Of a stretch of 64,000 nt of DNA, positions 41,172 through 49,955 are shown piece after piece. Made by a program: the position numbers and the translations under genes. Position 1 is the stretch's first letter; every line of letters begins with the position of its first letter. The DNA is from JAJFUE01 sp041687335. Lineage in GTDB: Bacteria > Sumerlaeota > Sumerlaeia > MVZB01. Where the stretch lies: assembly GCA_041687335.1 (NCBI GenBank), contig JAWLCE010000001.1:276710-340709 (forward strand), written 5' to 3'. Below the pieces are notes generated by a model. It did no database searches and had not been told where the DNA came from. It saw only the letters and a list, made by a program, of their open reading frames with translations.

Positions 41172-41564
41172 CTATTCCTCAGCCGCTCCGCGCAGCTCCT
41201 CGATCAGCCCGTCCAGCTCCCGCAGCGCTCCGGCCTCCGCCCCGGCCAGCCTTCCACGCAGCGCGCCCAAACGGTCAGCAGCCATCCGCGGGGTCAGCCC
41301 CGCCGCCACCCAATCCGTCCAGCCCGAATCAATCAGCCGCAGCACCCGTTCCAGCCGCTCCAGCGACTCCTCGCCGTGCTTGACTGCATCGAAGATCGCC
41401 TGCCGCGAAACCCCGCACTCACGCGCGATCTCGCCAAAGCTCAGGTCTTGCTCATAATAGCGCCGCATGAAATCGCGCTGCTTCTCGGTCAGCAACTCGC
41501 CGTAAACATCGAGCAGCAGGCTCATCCGGTAGCGTTTTTCCGCCGTCACGACCTGCGAACCCAT
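41172..41564 (-). CDS. ylxM: YlxM/p13-like helix-turn-helix protein
   Basis: 130 aa. LLLDVYGELLTEKQRDFMRRYYEQDLS and the sigma-region-4-like FGEIARECGVSRQAIFDAVKHGEE place it in the UPF0122/YlxM family, which is commonly encoded beside ffh and modulates SRP GTPase activity in Gram-positives. The start ATG 41564 follows GGAGGG. A longer start at 41597 is possible. Confidence 0.88.
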   Translation of the reverse strand: MGSQVVTAEKRYRMSLLLDVYGELLTEKQRDFMRRYYEQDLSFGEIARECGVSRQAIFDAVKHGEESLERLERVLRLIDSGWTDWVAAGLTPRMAADRLGALRGRLAGAEAGALRELDGLIEELRGAAEE

Positions 41565-41624
41565 GCCATCCCTCCGCGCGACCCCAGACCATGTCAAAGC
41601 AAACTGCTTTACATGCTCAATCCC

Positions 41625-41653
41625 AGCCTATCCCAAACCCCCATGCCTGTCAA
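41625..41653 (-). promoter_or_regulatory. Promoter for ylxM-ffh
   Basis: Minus strand TTGACA (41648-41653), 17-base spacer, TAGGCT (41625-41630). The perfect -35 faces a divergent perfect -35 of the parvulin promoter. Confidence 0.45.
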
Positions 41654-41673
41654 GCCACCGCCCGAAGAATATT

Positions 41674-41702
41674 TTGACATGCGGCCCCCCAGCGCTTGTA
41701 AT
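41674..41702 (+). promoter_or_regulatory. Strong sigma70-type promoter for the parvulin gene
   Basis: TTGACA (41674-41679), 17-base spacer, TGTAAT (41697-41702): eleven of twelve consensus bases. It lies about 100 bases before the parvulin start. Confidence 0.75.
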
Positions 41703-41799
41703 GGACACGCGAACAAACCACGACCCGCCGCCGACTGTCTATTGATACTGAGGCCGCCGCGTTCGAACCGCCTCACCACCACGTATTGCTGGGGGGATC

Positions 41800-42813
41800 A
41801 TGAAATATTTTCGGCCACTTCCGTTCCTGCTGCTGCTCGCGGCCATCCTTGCGCCCGGCTGCCGCAGCGTCGCCACCACCGACGCCAACCCGATCATCGC
41901 GCGCGTCCACGGTGAGCCCATCGAGCGGGTGGATCACGAGCGGGTGGTCAACGAGATCATCAGCCATGCCCGCTCCTGGGGACGCACCCCCCAGGAAATC
42001 GAGCTCAAGATGCCCGTCGTCCGCAAGGAAGCCCGCGACCAGCTCATCGGCGAGGCCCTCATCCGCCGCCGCATCGAACTCGACCAGATCGAGCCCACCG
42101 AGCAGCAAGTCGACCAGGAACTCAAAATCCTCAGCGATTACCTCGAGGCCTTCGGCCAGTCGCTCGACTCCCACCTTGCCGAGACCGAGCAGGATCTGCC
42201 CGCCCTGCGCGACCAGTTGCGCCGTCAACTGGCCCGCAACATGCTCATCGACAAGCTTGGTCAAGTGGCCGACCCCACCCCCGCCGAACGTCGCGACTAC
42301 TATGACGAACACCCCGAGCGGTTCCTCATCCCCGAGGCCGTCCGCCTGCAGCACATCATGGTTCAGCTGCCTTTGGAACCTCCGCCCGATGCCGACCACC
42401 GCGCCCAACTGCGCCTGCGCGCCGAGCAGGCCCGCCAGCGCATCCTCGCCGGCGAGGATTTCGCCGATGTTGCCCGCGAAGTCAGCGATGGCCCCCGCGC
42501 CGCCGACGGCGGTGATGTCGGTTGGATCGTGCGGCAGTCCACCCTGCCCCCGCAACTCTTCGAGGCCGCCATCCAGCTTCAGCCCGGCCAGATCAGCTCG
42601 ATCATCCCAACCATGGAAGCCTTCCATCTGATCAAGCTGCTCGAGCGGCGTCCCGAGCGCCGACTGAACCTCAAGCAGGCCGAACCGATCATCATCGCCG
42701 ACCTGCGCACCATCGCCCGCCGCCGTGTCGAGCAGGATGTCATCCACCAACTGCGCGCCGAGGCCGGCGACCAGGTCGAGGTGCTGGATAACCCCGCCCC
42801 CGCCTCGCGCTGA
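41800..42813 (+). CDS. Parvulin-type peptidyl-prolyl isomerase lipoprotein
   Basis: 337 aa. A lipoprotein signal with lipobox LAPGC (C21) is followed by a SurA/PrsA-like helical chaperone region (about 30-170) and one parvulin domain (about 190-285: LQHIMVQL, AGEDFADVAREVSDGP, GGDVGWI, FHLIKLLER). It probably folds exported proteins at the outer membrane. It is driven by the promoter at 41674-41702 and followed 29 bases later by the YjbQ gene. Confidence 0.9.
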   Translation: MKYFRPLPFLLLLAAILAPGCRSVATTDANPIIARVHGEPIERVDHERVVNEIISHARSWGRTPQEIELKMPVVRKEARDQLIGEALIRRRIELDQIEPTEQQVDQELKILSDYLEAFGQSLDSHLAETEQDLPALRDQLRRQLARNMLIDKLGQVADPTPAERRDYYDEHPERFLIPEAVRLQHIMVQLPLEPPPDADHRAQLRLRAEQARQRILAGEDFADVAREVSDGPRAADGGDVGWIVRQSTLPPQLFEAAIQLQPGQISSIIPTMEAFHLIKLLERRPERRLNLKQAEPIIIADLRTIARRRVEQDVIHQLRAEAGDQVEVLDNPAPASR

Positions 42814-42842
42814 AACTCCCCCAGCAAAGGAAGCTCCTGATC

Positions 42843-43262
42843 ATGAAATCCCATCGCGAGGAACTTTGGTTCGAAATCCCCCAGCGCCGCGGCTTCGTCA
42901 ACATCACCACCCAGGTGCAGGCCGCCATCAATAAAAGCGGCGTGCGCGAGGGTCTCGTCCTCGTCAACGCCATGCACATCACGGCCAGCGTCTACATCAA
43001 CGATGACGAGCAGGGCCTGCTCAAGGATTACGACACCTGGCTTGAAAAACTGGCGCCCCACGAACCGGTCTCCGGCTACCTGCACAACCGCACCGGCGAG
43101 GACAATGCCGACGCCCACATGAAGCGTCAGCTCATGGGCCGCGAGGTTGTCGTCGCCATCACCCGCGGCGAGCTTGACCTGGGTCCGTGGGAACAGATCT
43201 TCTACGGCGAGTTTGACGGCCGGCGCCGCAAGCGCGTCCTGGTCAAGATCATCGGCGAGTGA
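42843..43262 (+). CDS. YjbQ/UPF0047 family protein
   Basis: 139 aa, normal length. FVNITTQVQAAINKSGVREGLVLV, MHITASVYINDDE, YLHNRTGEDNADAHMKRQLMGREV and GPWEQIFYGEFDGRRRKRV are the conserved motifs; His residues in these form the presumed metal site. Family members show weak thiamine-phosphate synthase activity, but the physiological role is unsettled. Ribosome binding site AGGAAGC precedes the ATG. Confidence 0.93.
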   Translation: MKSHREELWFEIPQRRGFVNITTQVQAAINKSGVREGLVLVNAMHITASVYINDDEQGLLKDYDTWLEKLAPHEPVSGYLHNRTGEDNADAHMKRQLMGREVVVAITRGELDLGPWEQIFYGEFDGRRRKRVLVKIIGE

Positions 43263-43295
43263 AGATCACGGCCACCCGCCGGGGAGTCAAACATC

Positions 43296-43694
43296 TTGAA
43301 AAGCTATCGTTATGGCGCTTTGCTTGGCCTATTCATGTTCATCGTTGGTTGCTCTGGGAGCAACGTAGACAAAGATGACGGCGCACACCTCGTGCATCAT
43401 ATTGACGAGGTCGAAATGGCAAGGCTGCCAGATTTATTAGAAAAGAGCACCATGCCGGAAGTTGATAAACTTTTTATTGCCGCAAAAGTTACTGCCGATG
43501 TTTACAATTACGTCACTGTGAAGCTTTACCTAGAGGATGGGCAGCAGATTCTGGAGATCGATGAATTCAACTACGATGAATGGGCCAATTCAGTGACAGG
43601 AGAACGAGGCAAATCTCCGCATGGCACATGCACGAAATACAGAAAGATCGATGACGACTGGGATGCACAAAAAATAACACACTATGGGGGCTAG
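43296..43694 (+). CDS. Small AT-rich lipoprotein, TTG start
   Basis: 132 aa, unknown family. Signal ALLGLFMFIVGC gives a lipobox with Cys19; the mature part is acidic with no Cys except C112-like HGTCTKY. It starts at TTG 43296, supported by GGGGAG nine bases upstream and the signal peptide. It is visibly more AT-rich than its neighbours. Its stop lies one base from the stop of convergent wecB, leaving no room for a terminator between them. Confidence 0.7.
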   Translation: MKSYRYGALLGLFMFIVGCSGSNVDKDDGAHLVHHIDEVEMARLPDLLEKSTMPEVDKLFIAAKVTADVYNYVTVKLYLEDGQQILEIDEFNYDEWANSVTGERGKSPHGTCTKYRKIDDDWDAQKITHYGG

Positions 43695-43695
43695 T

Positions 43696-44820
43696 CTAGC
43701 CCAGGAACTCCTCGACCGCATCGGCCACCCGCCGGGCAACGTCGGCGGGGCCGAACAGGCGGTCGACCTCGGGCGCCAGCCGGGCGCGCCGCGCCTCGCG
43801 AGTTTCGCCCGCCCCCAGAGCCAGCGCCGCGTCGGCCTTCTCCAGGATCACCTCCGCGCGCGCCGGCTCGCCCGCCAGCGTGTTGAGCCCCAGCTCGATC
43901 GTCTCCAGCCACTCGGTATCCCCCCGCAGCGTCACGCAGGGGGTGCCCAGGATGACCGCCTCCTTCTGTAGCCCGCCCGAGTCCGTCAGCACCAGCGCCG
44001 CCCGCGCCACAAGGCCCAGCATGTCCAGGTAGCCGACCGGCCCGATCGCCCGCACGTTGGCCGGCATCGCCTCGCCAAGGGCCGCGATGCGTGCCTCGGT
44101 GCGCGGATGGACGGGGAAGATGACCGGCATCGGCAGGCGCCCCGCCGCCCTCAAAATCTCGGCCAGCGATTCAGGGCGGTCGGCGTTGGCCGGCCGATGG
44201 ACCGTCAGCAGCGCAAACTTTGCCCCCGGTTCCAGTCCCGCCGGCCAGGGCCGCTCCAGCGCCCGCGGCAGGAAGTGTTCGGCGGTCTCGCGCATCGTGT
44301 CGCCGCAGACCACCGCCCGCCCGCGCACCTCGCGCCGGCGCAGCCGCTGGGCCGCCGCCTCATTGTGGCAGATCAACAAATCCGAAAGATGATCGGCGAC
44401 GATACGGTTGTGTTCCTCCGGCATGCGGTTGAAGCCCCGCAGCCCCGCCTCCACGTGCGCCAGCGCCAAATCCATCTTGACTGCCGTCAGCGCCCCCGCC
44501 ACCGTCGAGTTGGTATCGCCAAACACAATGACCAGATCGGGTCGCTCACGAATGAACTCCGCCTCCAGCCCGATCATGATGCGCGCGGTCTGGCGCGCGT
44601 GGCTGTCCGAGCCCACCCCCAGGTTGAGCGCCGGCTCCGGTATCTCCAGCTCGCGAAAAAACAGGTCCGACAGCCGGTCGTCATAGTGCTGGCCGGTGTG
44701 GATCAGCCGCTCGCGCAGCCCGCGCCGGCGCAGCTCATGGCTCAGCAGCGAGCACTTGATGAACTGCGGCCGCGCCCCCACGATCGTGGCGATCGATGCC
44801 CCCACGCCACTCGCGCTCAT
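43696..44820 (-). CDS. wecB: UDP-N-acetylglucosamine 2-epimerase (non-hydrolysing)
   Basis: Interconverts UDP-GlcNAc and UDP-ManNAc for surface polysaccharide, 374 aa. GARPQFIKCSLLSHEL, HTGQHYDDRLSD, VFGDTNSTVAG, HVEAGLR, PEEHNRIVADH, LTVHRPAN and DSGGLQKEA are all present. The start ATG overlaps the stop of the CBM9-like gene upstream by ATGA. Other glycan genes are not in view. Confidence 0.95.
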   Translation of the reverse strand: MSASGVGASIATIVGARPQFIKCSLLSHELRRRGLRERLIHTGQHYDDRLSDLFFRELEIPEPALNLGVGSDSHARQTARIMIGLEAEFIRERPDLVIVFGDTNSTVAGALTAVKMDLALAHVEAGLRGFNRMPEEHNRIVADHLSDLLICHNEAAAQRLRRREVRGRAVVCGDTMRETAEHFLPRALERPWPAGLEPGAKFALLTVHRPANADRPESLAEILRAAGRLPMPVIFPVHPRTEARIAALGEAMPANVRAIGPVGYLDMLGLVARAALVLTDSGGLQKEAVILGTPCVTLRGDTEWLETIELGLNTLAGEPARAEVILEKADAALALGAGETREARRARLAPEVDRLFGPADVARRVADAVEEFLG

Positions 44821-45527
44821 TCGAAATGAATCGGCGCGAAGTACTGCGGCTGGTGAAAACTGAGCCGCTCGCCGATCGGCGACCACTGGCCATAGTGCGG
44901 GTGCGAGTTCTCGCCCGCGATCTTGTAGAAGTTGCCCCGCCAGCTCTGCCCCGCCACCGGCCCCAGCGACCCCAGCGCCGCCTCGATGACCTCGAAGGGA
45001 AACCGGCACTGCACGAACCACGTCACCGGCTCCGTGATCTCGGGCTCGACCACGCTCGGCAGCGAGGTCCGCACCATCACCTGGCGGCCCAACTCCCAAT
45101 CCAGCAGTCGGCGGCCAAAGCCCGGCGCCGCGTCGGCCGGGGGCGGCGGCGAGCCCGCGGCCGGCGGATATTTGATCAGGTACGCTCCGCCGCAATTCAT
45201 CTCAAGGTTGATGTAACCAACCTCCGGGCTGGGCTCGAAGAAGAACTCGACGGTCGAATCCTTCCAGACCTCGGCCTGATACTCCGTGCGCAGACAGCGC
45301 ACGTAGCGGTCCTCGACCCGCCAGAGCAGGTGGATCGCCTCATCGTCATAAAGCGCCCGGCACTGCGCGAGCGGCTTGTGGTCACTCCCCTGGGCATGCC
45401 AATGCCTGATCTCGGCCGTCTCGGCCGCGCGCCAGGGCTCGGCGTTCCACAGACCGGCCAGCTCACCCTCAAACGCCGGCTTCGCTGCCGCCCGCCGTAT
45501 GGTATACGCAAGTTCCTTCTCAGCCAT
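44817..45527 (-). CDS. CBM9-like domain protein without signal peptide
   Basis: 236 aa, a single carbohydrate-binding family-9-like (DOMON-fold) domain: LYDDEAIHLLWRVEDRYV, STVEFFFEPSPEVGYINLEMNCGGAYLI, VTWFVQCRFPFEVIEAALG, WRGNFYKIAGENSHPHYGQW. No export signal is seen. It is a paralogue of the next upstream gene and translationally coupled to wecB. It may bind or modify a carbohydrate in the cytoplasm; activity unknown. Confidence 0.8.
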   Translation of the reverse strand: MAEKELAYTIRRAAAKPAFEGELAGLWNAEPWRAAETAEIRHWHAQGSDHKPLAQCRALYDDEAIHLLWRVEDRYVRCLRTEYQAEVWKDSTVEFFFEPSPEVGYINLEMNCGGAYLIKYPPAAGSPPPPADAAPGFGRRLLDWELGRQVMVRTSLPSVVEPEITEPVTWFVQCRFPFEVIEAALGSLGPVAGQSWRGNFYKIAGENSHPHYGQWSPIGERLSFHQPQYFAPIHFE

Positions 45528-45570
45528 GATCGCCTCACCGCCTCTTTGTTTTGCGGATCATTCCCCAAAC

Positions 45571-46368
45571 TTATTCGAACGCCAGTTCCCCGAAGTGCAC
45601 CGGCTGGTGGAACCGCGGCCCCGATTCCGGGGGCGGCACGGGATTCCAGGTCCCCTCATGCGGGTGCGAGTTATCCTTGGCGATCTTGTAGAAGTTGGCC
45701 CGCCACACCTGCCCCGCAACCGGCCGCAGCGGCCCGAACTGCGACTCCAGAACTTCCCACGGGATCATGACATACAGGAACCATGTCACCGGCTCCTTGA
45801 TCTCGGGGTCGACCGTCGCCGGCAGCGAGCCCACCAGCTTCACCTTCTGGCCCAGCTCCCACGGCAGCGGAAACAAGCCATGCCCCTTCGGATGCTCGCG
45901 GACGCCGTCGCCCAGGCGCGTGCGGTCATGCAACGCGATCAGTGCCGTGCCGCCGCAGTTGGTCTCAAAATTCATGTAGCCCCGCTCAGGCTTTGGCGCG
46001 ACGAAAAATTCCACCGTCGAGTCGCGATAGACCGCGCTTTGATACTCGGTCCGGGTCGCCAGCACATACTGGTCCTCGACGCGCCAGAGCAGGTGCAGCC
46101 CCGAATCATCGTAGAGCAGCCGCGCCTGGGTCAACGGCCGGTGCGGGCTCTCATCGGTAAAGTGCGTGACCGTGACGGTCTCGGCCCGACTCCATGCCGG
46201 GCCGTTCCACCACGCCTCGAAGTCGCCAGCAAATTCAAGCGGCGTCTCGCTCTGGCGCACCAGCGCCCGCGCCGGCGCCGAGGTCGACATTGCCGCCGGC
46301 TCGCGCTCCTGGGCCATAGCCCCGCCCGCCACCACCATCACGATCACCAGCGCCAGTTGCCGGACCAT
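45571..46368 (-). CDS. CBM9-like domain protein, exported
   Basis: 265 aa. Signal peptide LALVIVMVVAGGAMA (cleavage about residue 19) and then the same domain as its neighbour: LYDDSGLHLLWRVEDQYV, STVEFFVAPKPERGYMNFETNCGG, VTWFLYVMIPWEVLESQFG, WRANFYKIAKDNSHPH. The pair is 43 bases apart and arose by duplication. One copy is exported and one not, suggesting action on the same ligand on both sides of the membrane. Confidence 0.8.
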   Translation of the reverse strand: MVRQLALVIVMVVAGGAMAQEREPAAMSTSAPARALVRQSETPLEFAGDFEAWWNGPAWSRAETVTVTHFTDESPHRPLTQARLLYDDSGLHLLWRVEDQYVLATRTEYQSAVYRDSTVEFFVAPKPERGYMNFETNCGGTALIALHDRTRLGDGVREHPKGHGLFPLPWELGQKVKLVGSLPATVDPEIKEPVTWFLYVMIPWEVLESQFGPLRPVAGQVWRANFYKIAKDNSHPHEGTWNPVPPPESGPRFHQPVHFGELAFE

Positions 46369-46473
46369 GGTTCTCTCCCCTCGCCCTGTCTAGGTTCGCG
46401 CCACGCGAGCCTTATAATATTAAAAAATAATAGATTCCAGCCGCCATGATGTCCATCCCAACTCGTACCGGGG

Positions 46474-46531
46474 GTAGGTCGGCTCTGCGAGCCGACACTC
46501 ACAGCCCTGTCGGGTCGAAGACCCGGCCTAT
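46474..46531. repeat. A-type palindromic repeat
   Basis: TAGGTCGGCTC-TGC-GAGCCGACACTCACAGCCCTGTCGGGTCGAAGACCCGGCCTA. It lies 10 bases beyond the stop of the ClC gene and could act as its terminator hairpin. Confidence 0.9.
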
Positions 46532-46541
46532 CATTTGGGGC

Positions 46542-48323
46542 CTAATCCGGCTGGGTCATACGCCAGTAGGCATTGAGCGCATCATGGCGCGAGGTCACGC
46601 CCAGGAACTGGCTGCCTGTTTTCTTGGACTCGAAGACCGGCAGCACCTCCGCCTCGCCGGCATTGAAGCTCGCCAACGCCTCCTTGATCGTCATCTGCGG
46701 CGTCAACCGCGGCAGGAAGGCATCACTGATGTCGGCCAGCGTGAGCAGGTGCGCCAGCTCGTCCTCGGCGATCGCCAGCCGCATCTCGTGCAGCGAGACG
46801 ATCCCCCCGAACTCCTCCTTCTCGCCGCGCACCACGAACCAGCGCGAGGGGCTGTCCTTGAAGCAATCCAGCGCCTCGTGGACCGGCATCCGCGCCGGCA
46901 GCTCGTCAAAGTCCGCCACGTGCATCACCGACTCCACCCGCACCAGGCTGAGCGGGTCCGATGCCCGCGCCTTGTCCAGGTCGATCCCCGAGCGCAAAAA
47001 GCCCAGCGTATAGACCGTCACCCCGCGGTTGAGCTGCATCACGAAAGCGCACAGCGCCACCGTTGTCATCAGCGGCAACAAAATCTCCGAGGAAAAGGCC
47101 ACCCCATGCCCCAGCGTGATCATGATCGCCGTCAGCGGCGCGCCCAGCGCCCCCGCGATCAGCCCCGCCATCCCCATCACCGCATAGGCCGAGCGCGTCT
47201 CCGCGGCGCCGATCCCCACCGCCAGCGCCCCAAAGGCCGCTCCGCCCATCACACCGATGAAGACCGCCGGCGCAAACGTCCCCCCAGGGATACCCGAGCC
47301 GATCGTCAATCCGGTGGCGGCCACCTTGATCAGCACCAGCCCCAACAGCAGCAGGACTTCACCCCGCCCCTCCAGCAGCACCTGACCGATCCACTGGTAT
47401 CCCTCGCCCATGATCTGCGGCTGGAAGACCCCGATCGCCCCCACCGCCAGACCGCCCAGCGCCGGCTTGAGCCACAGCGGCACCGTCCCCATCCGCCGAA
47501 ACAAGTCATGGCACCAGCCCAGCGCGTGGATGTAAAAGATCGAGATGAAACCGCACAGGATGCCCAGCAGCGCAAACAGCGGCAGCTCGCGCATGCGGAT
47601 GGCCAGCTCGGCCGGAAACATGATCGCGGTGTGGTCGCCCAGCACCGACTGCGCAATCACCGAGGCCACCACCGCCGCCACCGCCACCGGGGTAAAGGTC
47701 GCGATCTCGTAGTTGCGCAGGATCACCTCGATCGCAAAGAACATCCCGCCGATCGGCGCGTTGAAGACCGCCGCGATCCCCGCCGCCACCCCCGCCCCGA
47801 TCAGCGTCTTGACCGTCTTGGGCGGGATGTGCAGCAAACGCCCCATCTGGCTGCCGCTGACCGCCCCGATCTCCGCAATCGGCCCCTCCGGACCCACCGA
47901 GGCACCCGTGGCCAGTGAGATGATCGCCAGCGCCGGCGGCGCCGCCATCTTCGCCCTCAGGTAGCTCTGCCCCGCCGCCAGCGTCTGCAGGATCGCCGGC
48001 ACCCCATGGCTGCCCGCAAAATTCCCAACCTTGAACAGCAGCAGCCCGCACACCAGCCCGCCGGCCGCCGGAATCAACAGGCGCTGAAGCGATTCCAGCC
48101 GCAACAGGTCCAGCTCGCTACCCGTTTCGTGCGGCGGGAAAAAATTCGCCTCTCCCCACAGCGCCGCCAATCGGAAAATCACCGTCACCGCCCCCGTGAA
48201 CGCCCCCACCACCACCCCCATCAGCAGCAGAAAGGCATAACGACTGATGCGGAACCGGCGGCCGAAGAGGCTGAATTCGGTATGCGTGTCGGGGAGGGTC
48301 GGTTGGGGAGGAGGGTCAGCCAT
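46542..48323 (-). CDS. ClC-family chloride channel/transporter with CBS pair
   Basis: 593 aa. About eleven to twelve membrane helices with ClC motifs GSHGVPAIL, GASVGPEGPIAEIGA (gating Glu of GPEGP) and GSGIPGGTFAPAVFIG, followed by two CBS domains (about 465-593: FDELPARMPVHEALDCF, PQMTIKEALASFNAG). CBS domains sense adenine nucleotides. The start ATG 48323 overlaps the PtsN-like gene by 8 bases, so the two are coupled. The ClC motif GSHGVP deviates from GSGIP, so channel versus antiporter mode is not decided. Confidence 0.92.
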   Translation of the reverse strand: MADPPPQPTLPDTHTEFSLFGRRFRISRYAFLLLMGVVVGAFTGAVTVIFRLAALWGEANFFPPHETGSELDLLRLESLQRLLIPAAGGLVCGLLLFKVGNFAGSHGVPAILQTLAAGQSYLRAKMAAPPALAIISLATGASVGPEGPIAEIGAVSGSQMGRLLHIPPKTVKTLIGAGVAAGIAAVFNAPIGGMFFAIEVILRNYEIATFTPVAVAAVVASVIAQSVLGDHTAIMFPAELAIRMRELPLFALLGILCGFISIFYIHALGWCHDLFRRMGTVPLWLKPALGGLAVGAIGVFQPQIMGEGYQWIGQVLLEGRGEVLLLLGLVLIKVAATGLTIGSGIPGGTFAPAVFIGVMGGAAFGALAVGIGAAETRSAYAVMGMAGLIAGALGAPLTAIMITLGHGVAFSSEILLPLMTTVALCAFVMQLNRGVTVYTLGFLRSGIDLDKARASDPLSLVRVESVMHVADFDELPARMPVHEALDCFKDSPSRWFVVRGEKEEFGGIVSLHEMRLAIAEDELAHLLTLADISDAFLPRLTPQMTIKEALASFNAGEAEVLPVFESKKTGSQFLGVTSRHDALNAYWRMTQPD

Positions 48324-48780
48324 ACGCCCGGATGATCTCAAGGAATGGTTCGGGAATCTGCGCCGCCATCAGCGCCTCGCGCGTGGCGTGCGGCTTGAGC
48401 AGGTGCGTCACCTGGGCCAGGATTTTCACAAACTCGCGCGTCTGGCGGTCCGAGGCCCCGATCATGAAGATCAGGTGCACCGGCTGGCCATCCAGCGCGT
48501 CAAAAGGAATCCCCTCGCTGCTGCGTCCCACGGCGGCAATGTAATCGCCGACTTCAGGAATCTTGACATGCGGGATCGCGATCCCCATGCCAACACCCGT
48601 GCTGACCTGACGCTCGCGTCGCAGGATCGCTTGGTAGAAGGCCTCGCCGTCACTCACGCGCCCGTCGAGCGCACAGGCCGTCGCCAACTCCCGCAGCGCC
48701 TGCTCCTTCGTGCGCGCCTTAAGCTCCAGGACGCGGTCCAGCGAAAGCAGTTCTCCGAGCGTGCGGGCGTTGGGGGCCAA
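48316..48780 (-). CDS. PTS EIIA (PtsN/fructose-type) protein
   Basis: 154 aa EIIA domain type 2. The phospho-accepting His is H71 in GMGIAIPHVK; QPVHLIFMIGASDRQTREFVKILAQV is also typical. No PTS membrane permease is nearby, so it looks like a regulatory PtsN. Its coupling to a ClC gene parallels PtsN control of potassium systems, but a role in anion transport is inference. Confidence 0.88.
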   Translation of the reverse strand: MAPNARTLGELLSLDRVLELKARTKEQALRELATACALDGRVSDGEAFYQAILRRERQVSTGVGMGIAIPHVKIPEVGDYIAAVGRSSEGIPFDALDGQPVHLIFMIGASDRQTREFVKILAQVTHLLKPHATREALMAAQIPEPFLEIIRAYG

Positions 48781-48909
48781 TAGAAATCTCCGGTCAGCGG
48801 CGTTGGACTTGGCTGGCCGTCACCCATGGCAGGGGCTCGCGGACGACCCACGCAGATACTCCCTTTTTTATATCTGCTCGCGAGTCAACTTTCAATCCTT
48901 GATTGTCCG

Positions 48910-49824
48910 TCAGCGCCCCGGCGGGCGCGAGCCCATCAGCTCCACCATCGCCCGCTCGAGCAGCCCGCGCGCGTCGGCAACGTAATCATCCCCCGGCCGC
49001 GGCCGCAGCGCGCGGTAAACATCCAGCACCCGCTCATAGGCCGTGATCAGCTCCGCCGTGCGATAGGTCGGCTGGCGATACTTGCGCCGCACCATCTCGT
49101 GGGCCTTGAGCAGGTTGCGCTGGGGGTCCGGCGGCAGCAGCCGTTCCGCCGCCGCCGGCTCCGACTCCAACCGCCGCTCGCGCGCAATGTTGGCCTGCAG
49201 GTGAAAGCGCAGCGCCCGCACCACCGCCGCATAAACCGAGGAGTCCCCCTTGCCCGCCTTCCACAGGTCGGCCACCGCCATCAGGAACTGGTCCAGGTTG
49301 CGCTGCGCGATCGCATCCTCGATCCGGAACGAGGCCCGCACGTCCGTGAAGCCCCGCACCATCCCGATCTTCTGCGCCAATGCAAACAGCGGCGAGGGGG
49401 CCTTGATGTTGATCTCGCGCCCGCCCGATTCGTCCTCGAACGCCAGGATCAGGATCAGGTTGCCAGTCTCCGGCAACCGGCGCTCCAACCACTGGAGCAT
49501 CCGGTCGCCCCCGCCCGCCTTCTTGGGCTTGCGCCCGCCGCCGCGCCCGCCGCTGCTGCTGTACGCCTCGACCGGGTTGGTGATCACCGCGCATTTGGCG
49601 GCCTCGGGAATGAAGGATAGGGTTTCCAGGTCACCCGCAATCTGATCGAACAACTCCCCCAGCTTGACCGTATCACCGGCGGTGCTGGGATAAAATTCGG
49701 TAATATTCTCGTTGCGCAGCTCGGCCGGGACGCGTTCCGCAAGCACCTTGTCGCGCGCGGCCGTGATCTTCTCCACCTGATTGCCGTAGAACAGATAGAG
49801 GCTGGGGGCTGAGCTGGTGGCCAT
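48910..49824 (-). CDS. holA: DNA polymerase III delta subunit
   Basis: Clamp-loader subunit, 304 aa. APSLYLFYGNQVEKITAARDKVLAE, then FYPSTAGDTVKLGELFDQIAGDLETLSFIPEAAKCAVI, and the C-terminal ALRFHLQANIARE..AHEMVRRKYRQPTYRTAELI follow the HolA plan. An insert rich in Gly/Lys (SSSGGRGGGRKPKKAGGG) sits about residues 90-107. ATG 49824 is preferred over the open upstream extension. Confidence 0.87.
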   Translation of the reverse strand: MATSSAPSLYLFYGNQVEKITAARDKVLAERVPAELRNENITEFYPSTAGDTVKLGELFDQIAGDLETLSFIPEAAKCAVITNPVEAYSSSGGRGGGRKPKKAGGGDRMLQWLERRLPETGNLILILAFEDESGGREINIKAPSPLFALAQKIGMVRGFTDVRASFRIEDAIAQRNLDQFLMAVADLWKAGKGDSSVYAAVVRALRFHLQANIARERRLESEPAAAERLLPPDPQRNLLKAHEMVRRKYRQPTYRTAELITAYERVLDVYRALRPRPGDDYVADARGLLERAMVELMGSRPPGR

Positions 49825-49955
49825 GTTTGCTGATCCCTGAGCGATGGGCGCGCGATGCCCGCTGATTTTCGCCCCCCGCGCCCACCGAGTCAAAGGGAAA
49901 GACTCTCCGCCGCCGGCACCCGGCTCTTGCGGTTCAATTCTCCCGCCTTTGCGGT

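Noticed and set aside
41755..41790. tRNA T-arm-like GTTCGAACC
   Set aside because: No acceptor or anticodon stem can be built around it; it lies in the parvulin 5' leader.
43696..45195. 125-residue extension of WecB
   Set aside because: It reads through the CBM9-like gene in a different frame; the ATGA overlap at 44817-44820 gives a natural start.
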